This document shows positions 52,830 to 61,359 of a DNA stretch of 64,000 bases, in pieces (the first letter of the stretch is position 1; each line of letters opens with the position of its first letter). The DNA comes from Chryseobacterium luteum (GTDB taxonomy: Bacteria; Bacteroidota; Bacteroidia; Flavobacteriales; Weeksellaceae), in the NCBI RefSeq assembly GCF_000737785.1, contig NZ_JPRO01000011.1, positions 25,541 to 89,540 of the forward strand. The letters run 5' to 3'. The position numbers and the translations under genes were made by a program. The notes under the pieces were generated by a model. It was not told the origin of the DNA. It did not search any database and saw only the letters and a program-made list of their open reading frames with translations.

Positions 52830-53915
52830 ATGGAAAGTATTATAGATGCATTTAATCTGAGGTTTACACTTGTTTATTTAAGTGTAGCATTTTTTGCTAT
52901 AATCTTAATTAATGAGTATGTGAACAAAAGTAAAAATACTGATGAAATTCAGAATATCTTATTACTATTTTATGCATTGGTAATTATCCTTGTAATAGGA
53001 ACAAGAAATAAAGTTGTAGGAACAGATTCTGCAAGAACATTAATTTATTTTAATGGTTCTCGAGTCATTAAATCCTTAAGTGAATTAAAAGATGTAGGAA
53101 GTTATTTTATATCATTATTTGCCCGTAAACTTAGTGACAACTATAAAGTGTTTTTTACAATAAACGCTGTATTGTATATAGCGCCTATTGTTATTGGTAT
53201 ACGAAATTTGACGCAAAAAAACAGATTCCTTGTGTTTTTTCTTATTACAAGTATGTTTTTCTTTAAGACTATGGGAATTAATACAACAAAACAAGGGATT
53301 GCTTTTTCTTTTTTCTTTTTGGCCATTACTTTCTATGATAAGAAAAAATGGCTGTCAATTGTATTTTTTATTATTGCGTTTTTCAATCATGCTTCAATCA
53401 TAATTCCCATTATAATTTTCTTAACATCAAATGTATTTAAGAATCTTAATATTATATTTTTTATTTATGTAGCATCTACAGTATTGTCTTTAATTCATTT
53501 TGATTTAAATACATTACTAAGTAATATTCCAGGTGTTAATATCCTTGTACAGGAACGCTTAGATGGATATTATGATAAATTCGCTGCACGAAATTATAAA
53601 ACAGGATTTAGAGTTGATTTCTTTATATTCAATACCATTTTTGCTATTATAGGATATTACACACTAAAAAATATAAAGGTTTTAGAGGAAAAATTGAAAT
53701 ACGAAAAATTTTATATAACCTATATGTTGACATCATCGTTTTTCTTTTTGATGTTTTCGGCTGCATTTAGTGACAGATTTGGTGTGCTGTCTTGGATTTT
53801 TATACCATTTTTAATGTATCCGTATACACAAACGAGAAGTAAAATTGGGTTCATCAATTTGTTTGGTATATTTTTAATTTGTTTTTTCTTATTTCTAATA
53901 TTTAATTTTAAATAA
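52830..53915 (+). CDS. Wzy-type polymerase, EpsG family
   Basis: 361 residues from ATG 52830; the frame is open upstream to 52752 but that would overlap the glycosyltransferase, and a TAGGAA precedes 52830. About ten transmembrane helices. The periplasmic loop after helix 2 carries RNKVVGTDSARTLIYFN, the EpsG-family GTD motif, and later VDVDxx-like loops (NIPGVNILVQERLDGYY). It probably polymerises repeat units at the outer face of the inner membrane. As usual for polymerases the sequence is highly divergent and AT-rich. Confidence 0.82.
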   Translation: MESIIDAFNLRFTLVYLSVAFFAIILINEYVNKSKNTDEIQNILLLFYALVIILVIGTRNKVVGTDSARTLIYFNGSRVIKSLSELKDVGSYFISLFARKLSDNYKVFFTINAVLYIAPIVIGIRNLTQKNRFLVFFLITSMFFFKTMGINTTKQGIAFSFFFLAITFYDKKKWLSIVFFIIAFFNHASIIIPIIIFLTSNVFKNLNIIFFIYVASTVLSLIHFDLNTLLSNIPGVNILVQERLDGYYDKFAARNYKTGFRVDFFIFNTIFAIIGYYTLKNIKVLEEKLKYEKFYITYMLTSSFFFLMFSAAFSDRFGVLSWIFIPFLMYPYTQTRSKIGFINLFGIFLICFFLFLIFNFK

Positions 53916-53930
53916 TATAAAGGATTTATT

Positions 53931-54983
53931 ATGAGAATCATAAGCTTATTTTTGTTATTAAACTTGTTGCTATTTTCAAGCATTTGCTGCTCTCAAAAAA
54001 GAGAGAAGATAGTAATTGACTATTCATTAATAAAAACTCAAAATATTAATGTACAAACAGATGATTTTTTTAAAATCGAGACAATACTTCCAAAAGGTTA
54101 TGTGAAAGATGGTACTGTTGATTATACACCCTATATTCAACAAGCTATCGATGCGAATAAAAATATCATAATGCCAGACTTTCCATTAATGACTACCGGC
54201 ATTTTTCCACAATCAAATTCACAAATATATTTTCAAAAAAAATCTGCGTTAATACTAAAACCCACTGCCGATATAAGATATCGGATTATTGCTTTACATG
54301 CTGTGGAAAACGTTAAAATTTATAATCCTAGATTAATAGGTGATCGTGACAAGCATTTGGATACTAAAGGTGAATGGGGAATTGGTATTGATATAAGAGG
54401 ATCAAGAAATATTGAGATCTATAATATGAATATATCTGATTGCTGGGGTGATGGAATTATGGTGATAAAAACAATAAATAATACCAGATCAGGTATTACT
54501 AAAGAAAAATTATTTGAGGTAGAAAATATAAAAATAATAGGAGGAATAATAAATAACGTCAGAAGAAATGGAATTTCTATTCAAGGAGGTAAAGATTTAA
54601 TTATTAAAGATTTATTGATTGCAAATGTTAATGGTACCAATCCAATGGCAGGTATTGATATCGAACCTAATGATAATTTAAATGTATTACAAAATATTAA
54701 TATTAGTAATATAAAAATAAATAATACAAACGTAGGCATAGATCTGCATTTGGGTAATTATGGAAGTCGGGCCATATCGAAATCGACTGCTATTTCTTGT
54801 TCCAATATTTCGGTAGAGAATTCTAATGTAGGAATTTATATTGCAGGTTTTAGGGCGAAGCCTGATGTACAAAAAATAGGAGGTTATTTTAAAATAGATA
54901 AACTATCCACAAAAAATGTTAAAAAACCTTTTGATAACGGGAAATTATTTGACCTATATCCTCAAATTCAGATGAAAAATTAA
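53931..54983 (+). CDS. Exported right-handed parallel beta-helix protein (polysaccharide-modifying candidate)
   Basis: 350 residues with a signal sequence ending in CC (LLLFSSICCSQKR, a possible lipobox). The start of the mature part has DYTPYIQQAIDANKNIIMPDF, the pectate-lyase-superfamily opening in which a strand and helix cap the beta-helix. Ladder-like repeats then follow: VKIYNPRLIGDRD, IEIYNMNISDCWGDGIMV, NGISIQGGKDLIIKDLLIANV, IDIEPN, VGIDLHLGNYG. The DCWGDGI segment resembles the active region of glycoside hydrolase 28 or lyase-type enzymes. It may cut, epimerise or anchor the capsule polymer in the periplasm; no specific activity can be assigned. Followed by 120 bases without a gene. 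Confidence 0.75.
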   Translation: MRIISLFLLLNLLLFSSICCSQKREKIVIDYSLIKTQNINVQTDDFFKIETILPKGYVKDGTVDYTPYIQQAIDANKNIIMPDFPLMTTGIFPQSNSQIYFQKKSALILKPTADIRYRIIALHAVENVKIYNPRLIGDRDKHLDTKGEWGIGIDIRGSRNIEIYNMNISDCWGDGIMVIKTINNTRSGITKEKLFEVENIKIIGGIINNVRRNGISIQGGKDLIIKDLLIANVNGTNPMAGIDIEPNDNLNVLQNINISNIKINNTNVGIDLHLGNYGSRAISKSTAISCSNISVENSNVGIYIAGFRAKPDVQKIGGYFKIDKLSTKNVKKPFDNGKLFDLYPQIQMKN

Positions 54984-55103
54984 TAAAAATAGCAAAGGTT
55001 AACAATTGAAAAAGGTGGAGTGTTATAATTAATTATTACAAAAGTTACCAGCTAGAGCAAAGGGTAAATAAATTAGAGAATATTTTAATATAAATGTTGT
55101 AGA

Positions 55104-56024
55104 ATGAAATCAATAACAATCTTTACACCCACTTATAATAGGGAAAAAGAATTATCAAAGCTTTATGAAAGTTTAATAAGGCAAACATATCGTGATTTTG
55201 AATGGCTGGTTGTAGATGATGGTAGTACGGACAATACATCGGTATTTATTGGAAAATGTATTGATGAAGGAAAAATAACTATAAAATACCATAAAATTAA
55301 TAATGGAGGTAAGCATCGGGCCATTAATAAAGGGCTGGATTTAGCGGAAGGAGAATTATTTTTTATTGTAGATAGCGATGATTATTTACCCGACGATAGC
55401 TTGGAAATTATTGACCGCCATTATAAAACTATAAGAGAAAATGATTCTTTTATTGGTGTTGTAGGCTACAGAGCATCTCCTAAGGGACATATTATTGGAA
55501 ACAAACAGTTTCCTTCTTTTATAACAGATTCAAATTTAATAGAAAGAAGAGAGAAGTTTGGAGTTATAGCTGACATGGCAAAAGTTATAGTAACTAAAAA
55601 GTTCAGAGAATTTTATTTCCCTGAAATTGATGGCGAAAAATTCGTTGCCGAATCAATAGTATGGAATAGAATGGCTCTGAAGTATAAATTCAGGTATTTT
55701 AATGAGGCCATTTATATAACAGAATATATGGAAGGAGGATTGAGTTATAATAGTATTCGTAACAGGAGAAAGAATCCTAAATATGCAACACTACTATATA
55801 AGGAATTAGCTAATAACTCAAAAAGCCCTTTAAAACTTAAAATGAAATCTATAATTAATTATTGGAGATTCGCTTTTTGCAAAGACGAGAATGTATTTAA
55901 ATTAATGAAAGAGCTGGGTAAATTTCCGTTATCATTTATTGGTTTACCGATTGGTTTTGGATTGTATGTAAGAGATAGCTTTTCAAATGACATTAATATT
56001 AAGAAATTAAATAATGAAAGGTAG
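55104..56024 (+). CDS. Glycosyltransferase family 2
   Basis: 306 residues. GT-A fold with FTPTYNREKEL at the N-terminus, VVDDGSTDNT (about 37-46), NGGKHRAINKGL, and the metal-binding DSDDYLPDDS (about 90-99). Acceptor-side residues WNRMALKYKFRYFNEAIY follow. No transmembrane anchor is obvious. It adds a sugar to the repeat unit in the cytoplasm. Overlaps the next acyltransferase gene by 11 bases. Confidence 0.9.
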   Translation: MKSITIFTPTYNREKELSKLYESLIRQTYRDFEWLVVDDGSTDNTSVFIGKCIDEGKITIKYHKINNGGKHRAINKGLDLAEGELFFIVDSDDYLPDDSLEIIDRHYKTIRENDSFIGVVGYRASPKGHIIGNKQFPSFITDSNLIERREKFGVIADMAKVIVTKKFREFYFPEIDGEKFVAESIVWNRMALKYKFRYFNEAIYITEYMEGGLSYNSIRNRRKNPKYATLLYKELANNSKSPLKLKMKSIINYWRFAFCKDENVFKLMKELGKFPLSFIGLPIGFGLYVRDSFSNDINIKKLNNER

Positions 56025-56589
56025 AGATCAGTTTAAAAAGTATAAGAAGATTATTGACTTATTAGTTAAAATTTCTAGTTTCTTAGGTAAAAGTGGGAAT
56101 GAATTTTTATTAAAAAAATTCAGAAATACAACAGGTAAATTGGGGCTTGTTTTAAGATATGTCTTTATAAAAAATTTAGCAAGGAAAGTCGGGGATAATG
56201 TATCTATACAACCCGGAGTATTTATATTTAATTTACAAAATATCGAACTTGGAAATAATATTAGTATTCATCCTATGTGTTATATAGAAGGAGCTGGAGG
56301 AATTAAGATAAGTGACGACGTATCAATAGCACATGCAACAACACTCATTTCTACGAACCATACCTGGGAAGATTTGACAATTCCCATAAAATATAATAAA
56401 GAAGTCTTAAAATCTATTTTCATTGAAGATGATGTGTGGATAGGTTGTGGAGCTAGGATTTTATCTGGTGTAACCATTAAACAAAGATCAATTGTAGCTG
56501 CAGGCGCTGTAGTAAATAAATCTTTTGAAGAAAATTCATTAATAGGCGGTGTACCGGCTAAAATAATAAAGAAACTAAATATTAATTAA
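56014..56589 (+). CDS. Acyltransferase with left-handed beta-helix (WcaF/CatB-like)
   Basis: 191 residues. A polar N-terminal segment of about 60 residues is followed by hexapeptide repeats (NVSIQPGVFIFNLQN, NISIHPMCYIEGAGG, VSIAHATTLISTNH with the catalytic histidine in NHTW), then IEDDVWIGCGARILSGVTI and VPAKIIKKL at the C-terminus. An O-acetyltransferase of the capsule or colanic-acid type. It closes the first block of the variable region. Confidence 0.87.
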   Translation: MKGRDQFKKYKKIIDLLVKISSFLGKSGNEFLLKKFRNTTGKLGLVLRYVFIKNLARKVGDNVSIQPGVFIFNLQNIELGNNISIHPMCYIEGAGGIKISDDVSIAHATTLISTNHTWEDLTIPIKYNKEVLKSIFIEDDVWIGCGARILSGVTIKQRSIVAAGAVVNKSFEENSLIGGVPAKIIKKLNIN

Positions 56590-57073
56590 TATCTGTAATA
56601 ACAAAAATGTTGAAAAATTAATATGAACTACTCCAGAAAATATTCTGTAATGATAATTAATATTATTAATCAGCAAATAAAAATCAATATTATGGCCGTA
56701 ATAAATAATTTCTTAAAAAATGGAATGACAATTGCAGGAGGTAAAGAGATACTGTTAAAAATCTAATTTGGCAGTATGATGATTCACGCACTAAAGTAGT
56801 AACACTACTACAAAAAAACACACAAAGACAGAACGAAAATTTATTGATCTCCTGGAGATTATTGAAACAGTATTGATTTCAGAACCAAATTCTATGCGGA
56901 TTAGGTTAGGTTTTTTAAGCTGATTTACAGTATTTTATGTGGAATTTTAGAAATTCACAAACAGAGGATTAATATAAGAAATATTTATAAAAAACCATAC
57001 ACAAAAGATATAAATGAAAATTATTAATCGGTTTCAAATGTAATAGCAATAATAAATAACATATTTACGGAAT
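56590..57073. other. Gene-free 484-bp stretch, possibly a decayed gene
   Basis: No intact gene. Short frames with coding-like composition appear: one from ATG 56692 (MAVINNFLKNGMTIAGG, stopped after 24 codons) and one near 56768-56866 (DDSRTKVVTLLQKNTQRQN). They lie in line but are broken by stops, as expected for a lost capsule gene. No terminator or clear promoter was seen. Confidence 0.4.
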
Positions 57074-58252
57074 TTGAAAGCTAAATTAATACGTATAACA
57101 ACAGTACCTCTTTCTTTAAAGGTTTTATTGAAAGGACAACATCGGTTTATGTCAGAGCATTTTGAGGTAATAGGTGTTTCATCACCAGGTAAAGAGCTGG
57201 CTGATGTGAAAAAAGATGAAGGAGTAGAAGTGATAGAGATTGATATGTCTCGTAAGATCACACCAATAAAAGACATTATATCATTATGGAATACCTATCG
57301 GTTTTTAAAAAGAGAAAAACCGGAAATTGTACATACCCATACACCTAAAGCAGGTATTGTAGGAATGTTGGCGGCAAATCTTGCAGGAGTTCCTCATCGT
57401 TTGCATACAGTAGCAGGTTTGCCTCTGATGGAATCTGCTGGTACAAAACGTAAAATTTTGGAGTTCGTGGAAAAATTAACTTATGCTTCCGCCAATATGG
57501 TTTATCCAAATTCAAAAGGATTATATGATTATATCTTGAAAAATAATTATACAGATAAGCATAAATTAAAAGTAATCGGAAACGGCTCATCAAACGGAAT
57601 TGATACCTCATTCTTTTCACCTGGCCAGGTTTCCGAAGCACAGAAAGATTCATTAAGGAAAGAATTCAACATTAAAAATGAAGACTTTGTTTTTGTATTT
57701 GTAGGCCGTTTGGTAGGAGACAAAGGAATCAATGAGCTGGTGAAAGCTTTTTCTCTTTTAAATAAGACAGAAGATCCGCAGCGCAGGTTTAAATTATTAC
57801 TGGTCGGTCCACTGGAACAGGAACTAGACCCGTTGCCTGAGGATATTTTAAAGGAGATTAAAGATAATCCTGATATCATAGATGCAGGTTTTCAGAAAGA
57901 TGTGCGCCCTTATTTTGCGGTTTCGGATGTGCTGGCTTTTCCAAGTTATCGTGAAGGGTTTCCCAATGTGGTAATGCAGGCAGGAGCCATGGGACTGCCG
58001 AGCATAGTTTCCGATATCAACGGATGTAATGAAATTATTATAGAAGACCAAAATGGAATAATAGTTCCGGTTAAAAACAGTGAAAAGCTTTATAAAGCAA
58101 TGGAAAGAATGAAATCGGACACACAATATTATCAGAAATTAAAAATGAATGCCCGGCCAATGATTGAATCCCGTTACGAACAGTCAGAGGTTTGGAATGC
58201 CTTATTAAGTGAGTACAAAAAACTAATTAAAGAAAGAGATTATCGTGTATAA
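57074..58252 (+). CDS. Glycosyltransferase family 4 (PglA-like)
   Basis: 392 residues beginning at a TTG codon. No ATG or GTG precedes the conserved N-terminus KAKLIRITTVPLSLKVLLKG in frame, so the TTG start is the best choice. GT-B fold with HTHTPKAGIVGMLAA, KVIGNGSSNGIDT, VFVFVGRLVGDKGINELV and the donor site SYREGFPNVVMQAGAMGLP (E-x7-E). It probably adds the second sugar to the primed undecaprenyl-diphosphate. Its end overlaps the initiating sugar transferase by 8 bases, a typical pair. Confidence 0.9.
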   Translation: MKAKLIRITTVPLSLKVLLKGQHRFMSEHFEVIGVSSPGKELADVKKDEGVEVIEIDMSRKITPIKDIISLWNTYRFLKREKPEIVHTHTPKAGIVGMLAANLAGVPHRLHTVAGLPLMESAGTKRKILEFVEKLTYASANMVYPNSKGLYDYILKNNYTDKHKLKVIGNGSSNGIDTSFFSPGQVSEAQKDSLRKEFNIKNEDFVFVFVGRLVGDKGINELVKAFSLLNKTEDPQRRFKLLLVGPLEQELDPLPEDILKEIKDNPDIIDAGFQKDVRPYFAVSDVLAFPSYREGFPNVVMQAGAMGLPSIVSDINGCNEIIIEDQNGIIVPVKNSEKLYKAMERMKSDTQYYQKLKMNARPMIESRYEQSEVWNALLSEYKKLIKERDYRV

Positions 58253-58850
58253 ATTTTTTTTTAAAAGGGTTATAGATTTTACGGTTGCATTAATAGGACT
58301 GATTTTATTATCACCTGTTTTCATTATTGTTACCGTCTTATTGTATTTCGCCAACCGGGGCAAACCATTCTTTGTTCAGGCAAGACCTGGCTTAAATGAG
58401 AAGATATTCAATATCATCAAGTTTAAGACAATGAATGACAGAAAAGACGCACAGGGTAATTATCTGCCGGATTCGGAACGCTTAACACCTGTTGGAAGTT
58501 TTATACGTCAGACTTCCCTGGATGAGCTTCCACAATTAATTAATGTATTGAAAGGAGACATGGCGCTTATAGGTCCCAGACCCCTGTTGCCGGAATACCT
58601 TCCTTTATATAATGAATCTCAGAGAAAAAGACACAATATACGTCCCGGCATCACAGGCTGGGCGCAGGTGAATGGTAGAAATGCCATCTCCTGGACGATG
58701 AAATTTGAATTAGATATATGGTACATAGATAATGTATCATTTGCAACAGATTGCAAAGTGATGTTCCTTACTTTAAAAAAAGTGATAAAAAAAGAAGGCA
58801 TAAACCAGGCACAACAGGCCACGGTAGAAGCTTTTAAAGGAAATAATTAA
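58245..58850 (+). CDS. Initiating sugar-phosphate transferase, PglC type
   Basis: 201 residues, GTG start. A single N-terminal membrane helix (VIDFTVALIGLILLSPVFII) is followed by the phosphoglycosyl transferase domain: ARPGLNEKIFNIIKFKTM, the catalytic Asp-Glu pair in TSLDELPQLINVLKGDM, GPRPLLPEYLPLY and RPGITGWAQVNGRN (given in parts). The compact monotopic form, lacking WcaJ-type extra helices, resembles PglC, which primes with bacillosamine phosphate. It starts the lipid-linked repeat unit. Followed 23 bases later by the acetyltransferase. Confidence 0.92.
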   Translation: MYKFFFKRVIDFTVALIGLILLSPVFIIVTVLLYFANRGKPFFVQARPGLNEKIFNIIKFKTMNDRKDAQGNYLPDSERLTPVGSFIRQTSLDELPQLINVLKGDMALIGPRPLLPEYLPLYNESQRKRHNIRPGITGWAQVNGRNAISWTMKFELDIWYIDNVSFATDCKVMFLTLKKVIKKEGINQAQQATVEAFKGNN

Positions 58851-58873
58851 TTTAATTTAAATATACATAGAGT

Positions 58874-59467
58874 ATGTATTTATACGGAGCAAGTGGTCAT
58901 GGTAAAGTAGCGGCAGAAGTCGCTGAAGAGTGCGGTTACAATATTGAAGCTTACATCGATGAAAATCCGTCGAAAATAAAAGTTTTAAATTATCCCGTTA
59001 TTCACGAAATTCCGCCATACAACATAGAAATACTTATTTCTATAGGCAATAACAGATTGAGAAAAAGAGTAGTTAACCGGGGTGGGCTGTTCAGTTATGT
59101 TACACTCCTTCATCCCAAGGCAGTAATATCCAAAAGATTAAAAATCGGCGAAGGAACTATTGTCATGCCCGGTGTTACCATAAATGCAGCAGTAAAAATA
59201 GGAAAACACTGTATCATCAACACCAATGCTTCAATCGATCACGATTGCACCGTTGAAGATTTTGTCCATATATCCCCGAATGTGGCGCTGGCCGGAAATG
59301 TATACATAGGCGAAGGAACTCATGTTGGCATTGGAGCCAGTGTAATCCAGGGAATAGAAATTGGAAAATGGTGTACCATTGGTGCAGGAGCTGTTATTAT
59401 CAGCGATGTTCCGGATGGCTCAACAGTAGTGGGCAATCCCGGTAAAATAATAAAAGTAAAAGTATAA
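58874..59467 (+). CDS. Sugar O/N-acetyltransferase, PglD-like
   Basis: 197 residues. N-terminal small Rossmann-like domain (MYLYGASGHGKVAAEVAEE, the PglD/NeuD signature) and a C-terminal left-handed beta-helix with GEGTIVMPGVTINAAV, the catalytic histidine in NASIDHDC, and VVGNPGKIIKV at the end. PglD acetylates the 4-amino group of UDP-4-amino-6-deoxy-GlcNAc. Its position between PglC-like and PglE-like genes supports that role. Confidence 0.9.
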   Translation: MYLYGASGHGKVAAEVAEECGYNIEAYIDENPSKIKVLNYPVIHEIPPYNIEILISIGNNRLRKRVVNRGGLFSYVTLLHPKAVISKRLKIGEGTIVMPGVTINAAVKIGKHCIINTNASIDHDCTVEDFVHISPNVALAGNVYIGEGTHVGIGASVIQGIEIGKWCTIGAGAVIISDVPDGSTVVGNPGKIIKVKV

Positions 59468-59493
59468 AATTTAGAATAGTAAAAGTAGAAAAT

Positions 59494-60654
59494 ATGGAAT
59501 CGAAAATATGGCTGTCATCTCCCCATTTAGGAGGAAATGAACTGAAATACGTTAAAGAAGCATTTGATAACAACTGGGTAGCACCCTTAGGCCCGAATGT
59601 TGATGGTTTCGAGTTGGATCTGGAGACATTCTTAAATGAAAACGTCAAAATAGCTGCACTTTCCGCTGGAACTGCCGCCTTACACCTTGCATTAATTGAA
59701 TGCGATGTCAACCATGGAGATGAGGTTATATGTCAGTCTATGACATTTTCCGCCTCTGCCAATCCCATTGTTTATCTGGGAGCTGTTCCCGTTTTTATAG
59801 ATTCTGAAAAAGATACCTGGAACATGTGTCCCGTAGCCTTGAAGGAAGCTATAGAAGACAGAATCTCAAAAGGCAAAAAGCCGAAGGCGATTATTGTCGT
59901 TAATCTTTATGGGATGCCTGCAAAGATGGATGAAATTTTATCAGTGGCCACAAAATATGACATTCCTTTAATTGAGGATGCTGCCGAATCACTGGGCTCC
60001 AAATACAAAGGGAGAGCATGCGGTACTTTCGGACGTTTTGGGATTCTGTCATTCAATGGTAACAAAATTATTACGACTTCCGGAGGAGGCGCATTGGTAT
60101 GCCATTCCCAGGAGGACAAAGAACAGGCTGTATTTCTCTCTACACAGGCCAGGGACAAAGCTCCCCACTATCAGCATTCTCAAATTGGGTACAATTACAG
60201 AATGAGTAACATCAGTGCAGGAATAGGTAGAGGACAAATGGAAGTTTTGAAGGAAAGAGTAGAAGGCCGTAGAAAAGTACACAGCTTTTATTCTGAAATT
60301 TGTAAAGATATAGATGGAGTAGACCTTTTTTCAGAGCCGAACTCCGATTTCTACAGCAATCACTGGTTGTCTGTTATCACCATAGACGAAGCAAAAGTAT
60401 CCAAAAGCGCCGAAGATCTGCGTCTGGCATTTCTTGAAGACAATATCGAATCGAGACCTATCTGGAAACCGATGCATTTGCAGCCGATATTTCAGGATTC
60501 ACCATATTACGGAGGGAAAGTAGCCGAGGGACTGTTCGGAAACAGCCTGTGCCTGCCTTCGGGATCTAACCTTTCCGATGATCAAAAAGAAAGAATTGCG
60601 AAAGTGATGATAGATGTTTTTTCAAATAAGAAAGAATATTCCGTTTTATCATAA
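59494..60654 (+). CDS. DegT/DnrJ/EryC1-type sugar aminotransferase, PglE-like
   Basis: 386 residues. PLP-dependent fold type I. N-terminal IWLSSPHLGGNELKYVKEAFD, substrate region LSAGTAALHLAL (about 51-62), VVNLYGMPAKMD, EDAAESLGSKYKGR, and the Schiff-base lysine in SFNGNKIITTSGGG (K near 191). It converts the 4-keto sugar produced by a PglF-type dehydratase into the 4-amino sugar. Last gene of the capsule locus; a terminator follows that is shared with the convergent Crp gene. Confidence 0.91.
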   Translation: MESKIWLSSPHLGGNELKYVKEAFDNNWVAPLGPNVDGFELDLETFLNENVKIAALSAGTAALHLALIECDVNHGDEVICQSMTFSASANPIVYLGAVPVFIDSEKDTWNMCPVALKEAIEDRISKGKKPKAIIVVNLYGMPAKMDEILSVATKYDIPLIEDAAESLGSKYKGRACGTFGRFGILSFNGNKIITTSGGGALVCHSQEDKEQAVFLSTQARDKAPHYQHSQIGYNYRMSNISAGIGRGQMEVLKERVEGRRKVHSFYSEICKDIDGVDLFSEPNSDFYSNHWLSVITIDEAKVSKSAEDLRLAFLEDNIESRPIWKPMHLQPIFQDSPYYGGKVAEGLFGNSLCLPSGSNLSDDQKERIAKVMIDVFSNKKEYSVLS

Positions 60655-60708
60655 TTTTTTCCCGGACTTCAGTTGATTCTGATGACCGTAACATTCTATA
60701 ATTTATTG

Positions 60709-60745
60709 AAAAGCGGGAGTCTCATAAAGGCTCCCGCTTTTATTT
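60709..60745. terminator. Terminator between the capsule locus and the convergent regulator gene
   Basis: AAAAGCGGGAG (60709-60719) and CTCCCGCTTTT (60731-60741), T-rich to the right and A-rich to the left, so it can serve both strands. Confidence 0.8.
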
Positions 60746-61324
60746 TTATAAAATCAGTTTCCTGCGGATCCGGCTCAGGCTTTCTGGTTTCATTCCCAGG
60801 AAAGATGCAATATAAGTAATGGGAACATTATGTAAGATTCCCGGATAATTCTCAATAAGTTTTGCGTAGCGCTTCTCTCCCGAAAGAGTGGCAAGCTCGG
60901 CTGAACGGTTTTCATTATAGGCGATGGACTGTTGGAAAATTCCTATGCTGAAGTCCTTCATAGCCCCGCTTTTTGAAGTCAGAGTATCAAGATCGGCCTT
61001 TGTGATCCGCAACAGCTCACATTCAGTTATACATTCCACATTCTCGTGGGATTTTGCTGTATTTACAAAATGAAAATAAGAAGTGAAAAATCCCGGAGGA
61101 CAATTGATATGTGTTGTCACCTCATCACCGTTTTCGTTATAGTGAAACAGGCGCAGATATCCTGATATAATATAATAAAGATATTCCGGCACCTTTCCCG
61201 CTTCCTCAATAATACGGTTTTTAGGAAAAAGAACAGGTTCAAAATATTGAAAAATCAAATCCTCATCCACTACTGAAAGAGGATGCCTGGACCGGATAAA
61301 ATCAATTAATTTCTGCTGCATCAT
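60746..61324 (-). CDS. Crp/Fnr family transcriptional regulator
   Basis: 192 residues. Sensor barrel about 20-120 (KVPEYLYYIISGYLRLF), dimer helix, and C-terminal helix-turn-helix VPITYIASFLGMKPESLSRIRRK (given in part, about 165-188). Same subgroup as the genes at 10182 and 12258; no Fnr cysteines. It lies 35 bases downstream of the reductase gene on the same strand, so the two may be co-transcribed. Effector unknown. Confidence 0.9.
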   Translation of the reverse strand: MMQQKLIDFIRSRHPLSVVDEDLIFQYFEPVLFPKNRIIEEAGKVPEYLYYIISGYLRLFHYNENGDEVTTHINCPPGFFTSYFHFVNTAKSHENVECITECELLRITKADLDTLTSKSGAMKDFSIGIFQQSIAYNENRSAELATLSGEKRYAKLIENYPGILHNVPITYIASFLGMKPESLSRIRRKLIL

Positions 61325-61359
61325 ACCTTACAAACTATGTCTGTTCAAATTTACAATTC

